Assembly: GCF_003052265.1 (NCBI RefSeq)
Contig: NZ_QANS01000005.1
Location: forward strand, 248,001-312,000
Direction: 5' to 3'
Source: Stenotrophobium rhamnosiphilum
GTDB taxonomy: Bacteria > Pseudomonadota > Gammaproteobacteria > Nevskiales > Nevskiaceae
Length of the DNA stretch: 64,000 bases
The first letter of the stretch is position 1. Each line of letters starts with the position of its first letter. Position numbers and translations under genes: made by a program. Positions 58,570-64,000 of this stretch are shown piece after piece. Below the pieces are notes generated by a model. It ran no database searches, was not told where the DNA came from, and saw only the letters and a list, made by a program, of their open reading frames with translations.

Positions 58570-59603
58570 ACACTCAATCGCTAAACTACCGAGAAATATC
58601 CGACTCGGCTGTGATGGCAAAGCAGCCAGTCGTCAGCGTTTTCATGCTCGCATATAAGCATGAGCGTTTTATTGCCCAGGCTATTGAAGGTGTTGTTACG
58701 CAGGTCTGTGATTTTCCGTTTGAGCTCATCATTGCCGAGGACTGCTCACCTGATAACTCGCTCTCGATTGCGCTCGATTATCAGCGACGTTATCCGCACA
58801 TAATTCGGGTACTCACTGGCGACAAGAACGTCGGCATGAATGCGAATGCTGCACGTGGCGAAACTACGATGCGCGGCAAGTATGCAGCTGGATGTGAAGG
58901 CGACGATTTCTGGCATCATCCGCGCAAACTTCAAATGCAGGTAGACCTCATGTCCGCTAATCCGGACATGGTGTTTTGTCACACCGACTTTGATAGAAAA
59001 ACCCGCTTCCGTACTTGGCATAGCAAACATAAAAGCCACCCATCTCCATGGTTGGCAAAAGACAATGCTTATGTAGCGCTACTACATCACTGGTCCGTGA
59101 TGACAGCAACGACTATGCACAGAAATGACATGCTGCGCGCATTCAAAGGCACTGAATTTGATCGGCCAGATTGGCCGTTTGGCGACTACAACCTTCTGCT
59201 GTTCTCCAGCCTGAGAGGCACCGTAGGTTATATCGACGAATCTACTGCGACGTTTCGAAAAGTAAGAGGCTCTGCTGGCAACAGAGATCCTAAAGCGAAC
59301 CTAAGAATGGTACTGGCGGCCAAAGAGTGCGCTGAAATGTTCATGTCCAGACATCCTGTTCCTGCGGAAACAGCACGCATAGTTAGCGCTCGTTTTATTA
59401 GTGCAATCTATAGAGCGGCATATTTTTCAGAGCGCTTAGACCTCATGCGCAGCAATCACGAATGGTTAAAAGAGAACGGATTCAATCCAAGTGAAGCATC
59501 ACATCAAGCACGAATTTTCGCGGTATCTAGCAAGCTGCCAATACGCGCAATACTCGCAGTTAAAAATTTCATTGATCTTCGCTTGAGTTCGATCCCCGCA
59601 TGA
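58566..59603 (+). CDS. Glycosyltransferase family 2
   Basis: A 345-residue GT2 with VSVFMLAYKHERFI, the nucleotide-binding IIAEDCSPDNS and the metal motif EGDDFWHHPRKLQ. This group adds sugars to lipid-linked glycans in the cytosol. It overlaps both neighbours by 4 bp. The C-terminal 100 residues are helical without TM segments. Confidence 0.85.
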   Translation: MNTQSLNYREISDSAVMAKQPVVSVFMLAYKHERFIAQAIEGVVTQVCDFPFELIIAEDCSPDNSLSIALDYQRRYPHIIRVLTGDKNVGMNANAARGETTMRGKYAAGCEGDDFWHHPRKLQMQVDLMSANPDMVFCHTDFDRKTRFRTWHSKHKSHPSPWLAKDNAYVALLHHWSVMTATTMHRNDMLRAFKGTEFDRPDWPFGDYNLLLFSSLRGTVGYIDESTATFRKVRGSAGNRDPKANLRMVLAAKECAEMFMSRHPVPAETARIVSARFISAIYRAAYFSERLDLMRSNHEWLKENGFNPSEASHQARIFAVSSKLPIRAILAVKNFIDLRLSSIPA

Positions 59604-60526
59604 AATCCAGCCTGCACATCACCGCCGTAGTGGTTAGCTTCAGTCGGATAAAGCTTTTAAAGCGCTGTCTGGCGGCGCTAAGCAATCAGACTCTGTCCCC
59701 AGACTCCATTCTGATTGTTGATAACGCGTCCACAGACGGAACACAGCAATGGCTAAGGGATTGGCTACCTGAAAATCTTCCAAGAGCCGAATTGGTATCA
59801 CTCACCGACAACCGCGGCGGAGCAGGTGGTTTTTCTGAAGGGTTACGAATAGCCGTCGAAAGAAACTGCAGTTGGACATGGATGATGGATGATGATGCCG
59901 AGCCTCATCCGACTGCACTGGCTGAGTTGATGAAGGTCGCGAGTGACTCCAACAATGTATATGGCTCACTCGCTACCAAAGGCGCAGATACCTCTTGGAC
60001 GACAACCCTTCTCGACCCACCAAAACGTGTTGTAGATCTTGCAGCCGATGTCCCCAACCAGTCTCGCGTACAGTCTTTGCCGTTCTTAGGCTTCCTAGTT
60101 CACAGGGATCTAGTGATGAAGATTGGCTTGCCTGATGCCGACTACTTTATTGCTGCCGACGATATTGAGTACTGCATGCGAGCCGAGCGCGCGGGATCAA
60201 AACTGATCATTGCAGGCCGTAGTCTGATTGAGCATCCAAAATCAGATCGCTACACCGCCAAACTGCCAGGGCGCGATCTGATTTGCCTGAAGCTGGCGCC
60301 ATGGAAACGCTATTACGACACACGCAATCGGCTTCTGATTGCCCGCAAATATTATGGGATCAAGCTGTTTACGCAGACTATCCCCGGTTCATTTGTGCGC
60401 CTCATTGCCGCGCTTATTTATGAACCTCGTAAGCTCGCACAACTTTGGGCATTCACCGCGGGCATGATCGATGGCTTGCTCGGCATCAAAGGGCGCCGCC
60501 ATCAGAAATGGGGCATCCCGCAGTGA
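59600..60526 (+). CDS. Glycosyltransferase family 2, GlfT1/rhamnosyltransferase-like
   Basis: A 308-residue GT2 with AVVVSFSRIKLLKRCLAAL, ILIVDNASTDGT, the NRGGAGGFSEG loop and MMDDDAEPHPTALAEL. This loop and the DDD motif are shared by galactofuranosyl- and rhamnosyltransferases. Because UDP-galactopyranose mutase follows 25 bp later, a galactofuranosyltransferase role is the best guess. Confidence 0.82.
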   Translation: MKSSLHITAVVVSFSRIKLLKRCLAALSNQTLSPDSILIVDNASTDGTQQWLRDWLPENLPRAELVSLTDNRGGAGGFSEGLRIAVERNCSWTWMMDDDAEPHPTALAELMKVASDSNNVYGSLATKGADTSWTTTLLDPPKRVVDLAADVPNQSRVQSLPFLGFLVHRDLVMKIGLPDADYFIAADDIEYCMRAERAGSKLIIAGRSLIEHPKSDRYTAKLPGRDLICLKLAPWKRYYDTRNRLLIARKYYGIKLFTQTIPGSFVRLIAALIYEPRKLAQLWAFTAGMIDGLLGIKGRRHQKWGIPQ

Positions 60527-60551
60527 TAACCGCCAATAACAATCACCACTC

Positions 60552-61649
60552 ATGACGCAAGAAAATACTACTCTCATCGTTGGCGCAGGCTTTGCCGGTA
60601 GCGTCATGGCACGCGAACTGGCCGAGGCGGGTCGCCACGTTCATCTCATCGATAAGCGTCCACACATCGGCGGCAATGCTTATGATGAATACGATGAACA
60701 TGGAATTTTGATTCATCCGTATGGCCCGCATATTTTTCATACGAATAGCGAGCGTATTTACGAATATCTTTCCCGCTTCACCGAGTGGCTACCTTACGAG
60801 CATCGAGTACGTGGTGTACTCGAAGGCGTTTCTTACCCCTTCCCAATCAATCGCGATACCTTGAATCTGCTTTATGGCCTCGATCTTGATGAAGCGGGCG
60901 CTGCAGATTTTTTTGAGCGTGTACGCGAACCGCGCGATCCGGTCATCACTAGCGAAGATGTGGTTTTAAATTCCGTAGGTCGCGATCTATACGAAAAATT
61001 CTTTCTCAACTACACGCGTAAACAATGGGGACTTGATCCTTCCGAACTAAAAGCTGGCGTCGCCGCACGAATCCCTGTGCGCACGAATTCAGACGATCGC
61101 TATTTCACCGACACATATCAGGTGATGCCGCTGCATGGCTACACTAAAATGTTTGAGGCGATGTTGGATCACCCGAATATTTTTGTTGAAGTCAGTGTGG
61201 ATTTTGCAGGTGTGCGCAAACAGAATAATTACTGCCACGTCATTTATACAGGCCCGATCGATGCGTACTTTGACTACTGCTACGGCCCGCTACCTTATCG
61301 ATCTTTACGGTTTGAGCATGAGCATCTGTCAGACGTTAAGCAGCTCCAGGAGACTGGCACGATCAATTATCCGAACGATCACGCTTACACACGCATCACT
61401 GAATTCAAGCATCTAACGGGACAAGAACACGCAGGAACCTCCATCGTGCGCGAATATCCGCAGGCAGAGGGTGACCCTTACTACCCAGTGCCTAGAGCAG
61501 AGAACGAAGCTTTGTTTAAGCGTTACGAAAGTTTGGCCAAGCTGGAAAAGAACGCCACGTTTGTTGGCCGTCTTGCGCAGTATCGTTATTACAATATGGA
61601 TCAAGTGGTTGGCGCTGCGCTGGCCACCGCAAAACAACTCATCGGCTAA
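60552..61649 (+). CDS. glf: UDP-galactopyranose mutase
   Basis: A 365-residue flavoenzyme that interconverts UDP-galactopyranose and UDP-galactofuranose. It has the FAD-binding GAGFAGSVMARELA, HIGGNAYDEYDEHGI, YGPHIFHT and the C-terminal EYPQAEGDPYYPVP and GRLAQYRYYNMDQV. It indicates that the glycan made here contains galactofuranose. Confidence 0.96.
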   Translation: MTQENTTLIVGAGFAGSVMARELAEAGRHVHLIDKRPHIGGNAYDEYDEHGILIHPYGPHIFHTNSERIYEYLSRFTEWLPYEHRVRGVLEGVSYPFPINRDTLNLLYGLDLDEAGAADFFERVREPRDPVITSEDVVLNSVGRDLYEKFFLNYTRKQWGLDPSELKAGVAARIPVRTNSDDRYFTDTYQVMPLHGYTKMFEAMLDHPNIFVEVSVDFAGVRKQNNYCHVIYTGPIDAYFDYCYGPLPYRSLRFEHEHLSDVKQLQETGTINYPNDHAYTRITEFKHLTGQEHAGTSIVREYPQAEGDPYYPVPRAENEALFKRYESLAKLEKNATFVGRLAQYRYYNMDQVVGAALATAKQLIG

Positions 61650-61651
61650 AA

Positions 61652-62776
61652 ATGCGCATCGCTTTTATCTGCAAGCGTCAGTACATGGGCAAAGATGTTA
61701 TTGCTGATCGTTATGCGCGCCTTTACGAGATACCGTCTCAACTAGCCAAGCTCGGCCACACGGTGAGCGGATCTTGTTTGAGCTACCAAGGCCACGAAGA
61801 AGGTCTATGGCAACATGATGCACTGCCGGGCAAGCTCACATGGGAGTCTCGTTCGCTGGGTCGCACATACGTCCCTGCATTGCTCACATACCCACAAAAC
61901 TTGCTGCGCCGTCTACGTGAATTTGCACCAGACATTGTGATCGGCGCTTCAGATATTCCACATGTCGCGCTCGCTGGATGGCTGTCGAAACGACTCGCCG
62001 TACCTTTTGTTGCGGATCTTTACGACAACTTTGAAGGTTTTGGCCAAGCGCGAATTCCTGGCATGGTGGCCGCATTGCGACGTGCCGTACGCAATGCCGA
62101 CTTGGTCACCACGACTAGCGAGCCCTTACGAGAATTGGTTGTTGATGGCTACGGCGCGCGAGGCCTTGTCATCGCCATGCCAAGCACTGTCGACAAAACT
62201 GTTTTTCGTTCGCGTGAACGCATCGCATGCCGTCAGTCATTAGGGCTACCAGAGTCAGTGCGTTTAATCGGCACTGCCGGCGGTCTCTATCGCGACAAAG
62301 GTGTCGAAACACTTTATGAGGCTTGGAAGATCGTTTCGGAGCAGCGCAGCGATGTGCACCTTGTATTGGCCGGGCCTACGGATCCGCGCTTTCCACCACC
62401 TACTGGCGATCGCATTCATACCCTTGGCATGCTACCCCACGCCCGAACTGCAGAGTTGTTTAACGCATTAGACGTGGGCGCCATCTGTATTCGCGACACC
62501 CCTTTTGGGCGCTACTGCTTTCCACAAAAAGCTTATGAAATGTTGGCCTGTGGTTTGCCCGTTGCCGCAGCAAGCGTCGGAGCAATGACACATTTGTTGG
62601 CGGATGTACCTTCTTGTTTATATCGCGCCGATGATGCAAAAAGTCTTGCAACTACGCTGCTCTCGCAACTTGATCGACCCGTTGTTGCCAATGTTGGAAT
62701 TGAGGATTGGGTTCAGCTCATAGGTTCACTAGAGCCGCAACTACAAAAATTGCTTGCCATCAGCCTGCGCACTTAA
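61652..62776 (+). CDS. Glycosyltransferase family 4
   Basis: A 374-residue GT-B glycosyltransferase with the two-Rossmann layout. PFVADLYDNFEGF is in the N-domain; VRLIGTAGGLYRDKGVETLYEA and YEMLACGLPVAAASVGAM are in the C-domain donor site. It begins 2 bp after glf, so it is the last gene of the plus-strand glycan operon. The short region 62777-62903 after it shows no gene. Confidence 0.85.
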   Translation: MRIAFICKRQYMGKDVIADRYARLYEIPSQLAKLGHTVSGSCLSYQGHEEGLWQHDALPGKLTWESRSLGRTYVPALLTYPQNLLRRLREFAPDIVIGASDIPHVALAGWLSKRLAVPFVADLYDNFEGFGQARIPGMVAALRRAVRNADLVTTTSEPLRELVVDGYGARGLVIAMPSTVDKTVFRSRERIACRQSLGLPESVRLIGTAGGLYRDKGVETLYEAWKIVSEQRSDVHLVLAGPTDPRFPPPTGDRIHTLGMLPHARTAELFNALDVGAICIRDTPFGRYCFPQKAYEMLACGLPVAAASVGAMTHLLADVPSCLYRADDAKSLATTLLSQLDRPVVANVGIEDWVQLIGSLEPQLQKLLAISLRT

Positions 62777-62903
62777 CTCAGCAAGTGCCCAAATTCAAGA
62801 AAAATACGCGTCGTACACCACCCATGCCAACACTAATCTCGACAAAGCGTTCTGCACGCCATGTCGTGCTCACATCATGCACACTGTTTTACGTGAGATC
62901 TTT

Positions 62904-64000
62904 TCAGATACAGCTGCTGATTAAATCAGCGTAGCCATTAGCAATTACTTTCCAATCGATGCGGCCAGCAACAGCATGCCGAATGCTTTGAGCCCGACTC
63001 AATGCCTGCTGGGGATCCTCTAACGTCGCAAGCAAGCTAGATGCGAGTGCGGCTGTGTCTTGAGGATTGACACAGATATCGTCTGCGGCCTGCCCCAGTA
63101 AATCACGAACGCCTGCCACATCGCCCACCACCACAGGGCATCCGCAACCAATCGCTTCCATCAATACAACCGGCAGTCCCTCTTGATCTCCGGCAGCATC
63201 GCGAATAAACGGCGCAACAAAAACACTGGCCCGGCGATAGAGCTTGGGCAAATCCTGCTGCGGCATCGCGCCCAGAAAATTAACCTGAGACTCAATGCCT
63301 AGCTTGCGAGCTTGCGTACGCAGCGCCGTTTCTTCTGGGCCAAATCCTGCGATGTTGAGGATGGTTGCAGGCCGTTGCGCCAACACTTGAGGCATAGCGT
63401 TTAACAGATACACCAGTCCTTTTTTGGCAACCAGTCTGCCTACAAAAAGTAGTTGGTTTTCTGCACGCTGAATATCAGGATCGACGACAAAGCGCTGATG
63501 CAGATCAACACCCATAGGCAGTACTGCTAATTTTGGTGGCTTCAATTTAATGCGCTGCGCTTCATCTCTCATTGCTGTACTTACAACGGTCATAGCAGAC
63601 GAGGAATCGGCAACCAATCTCTTGAGCGCCTCTAACGCTCGCCCACGCAGACTAAACAAATCTCCGCCATGCGAGGTGACGAGATACGGCGTCGCAGTCT
63701 TACGTTTCAACTGCCATGCAATTAACCCTTGTGGGATTAACCAATGCGCATGAATGAAGTCAACGCTGCGCTTCTGCAAAAGACGGCATGCAGCAAAATA
63801 TTGTCCCAGCACGAATCCTGGAACCAATAAGAATTTCCATGGAGACTGGCGTAGGTTGGCAACGATGCCGCCGTTATTAACCAAGGTTTGGCACGCCCGC
63901 GGTGCATAGCGAAACCGCACTACTTCGACACCATCAAGCAAGCCATCGCCGTCAGCTCCAGGAGCATCCGGCACCAAGGCGATTACATTGAAGCGATCCG
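62904..64000 (-). CDS. Glycosyltransferase family 4 (5' end outside the window)
   Basis: A GT-B glycosyltransferase read on the minus strand. The C-domain shows NQLLFVGRLVAKKGLVYLL and the EX7E motif EGLPVVLME with CGCPVVVGDVAGV. The frame stays open to the window edge and reads FNVIALVPDAPGADGDG there, a normal GT4 N-terminal region, so the true start lies beyond base 64000. It is convergent with the main cluster. Confidence 0.85.
   Translation of the reverse strand, partial: DRFNVIALVPDAPGADGDGLLDGVEVVRFRYAPRACQTLVNNGGIVANLRQSPWKFLLVPGFVLGQYFAACRLLQKRSVDFIHAHWLIPQGLIAWQLKRKTATPYLVTSHGGDLFSLRGRALEALKRLVADSSSAMTVVSTAMRDEAQRIKLKPPKLAVLPMGVDLHQRFVVDPDIQRAENQLLFVGRLVAKKGLVYLLNAMPQVLAQRPATILNIAGFGPEETALRTQARKLGIESQVNFLGAMPQQDLPKLYRRASVFVAPFIRDAAGDQEGLPVVLMEAIGCGCPVVVGDVAGVRDLLGQAADDICVNPQDTAALASSLLATLEDPQQALSRAQSIRHAVAGRIDWKVIANGYADLISSCI

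Overview
This window comes from a Gram-negative proteobacterium. Lipid A modification (arn), LPS transport (lptE), Mla phospholipid transport, outer-membrane barrels and type IV pilins all point to two membranes. Gene order suits Gammaproteobacteria better than Betaproteobacteria: gatCAB diverges from mreBCD, and mrdA-rodA-mltB-rlpA-dacA-lipB form one run. The sequence alone does not settle the genus. Coding density is high, and many neighbours overlap by 1-14 bp (TAATG, ATGA, GTGA), so most genes sit in translationally coupled operons.

Layout. 0-8 kb: a short-chain dehydrogenase, an alpha/beta hydrolase, an MscS channel, and a minus-strand operon gatC-gatA-gatB-crotonase-hslO-SET protein. 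8-18 kb: a cell-elongation and peptidoglycan block on the plus strand (mreB, mreC, mreD, mrdA, rodA, mltB, rlpA, dacA) followed by lipB. 18.2-20.7 kb: an IS1595-type transposon inserted between lipB and mlaF. 20.9-24.7 kb: mlaF-E-D-C-B-A. 24.8-28.6 kb: purL. 28.9-29.6 kb: a large foldback repeat. 29.7-37.9 kb: a nine-gene minus-strand operon (arnT, SMR protein, arnB, arnC, split arnA, arnD, DUF1820, metallo-beta-lactamase fold). 37.9-45.6 kb: tRNA-Ser(CGA), mltF, def, ferredoxin, DUF481 barrel, an orphan GlcF-like protein, lptE and leuS. 46-51 kb: two type IV pilin genes, each with a sigma-54 style promoter, then two paralogous GT-C-like membrane proteins. 51-64 kb: a surface-glycan cluster.

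The two most unusual parts are these. (1) The transposon at 18220-20707 has 23-bp imperfect terminal inverted repeats (20/23) and an 8-bp target duplication (TTTGCTAG). It carries, besides its DDE transposase, an oppositely oriented three-gene operon: a 157-aa unknown, a DUF1828/1829-like protein and a 44-aa Lys/Pro-rich miniprotein. It is a compact mobile cargo module of unknown function. (2) In the glycan cluster, a sugar aminotransferase is coupled to a small acyl-building module: ACP, two KAS III-like synthases with intact Cys-His-Asn triads, a Rieske oxygenase, a FabG-like reductase and a PglD-like acyltransferase. Then come a flippase, several glycosyltransferases and UDP-galactopyranose mutase. 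I infer a galactofuranose-containing glycan with an unusual, probably oxidised, N-acyl amino sugar.

Limits: everything here was read by eye. Family calls rest on motifs and context, and no database search was run. The last gene runs off the right edge.
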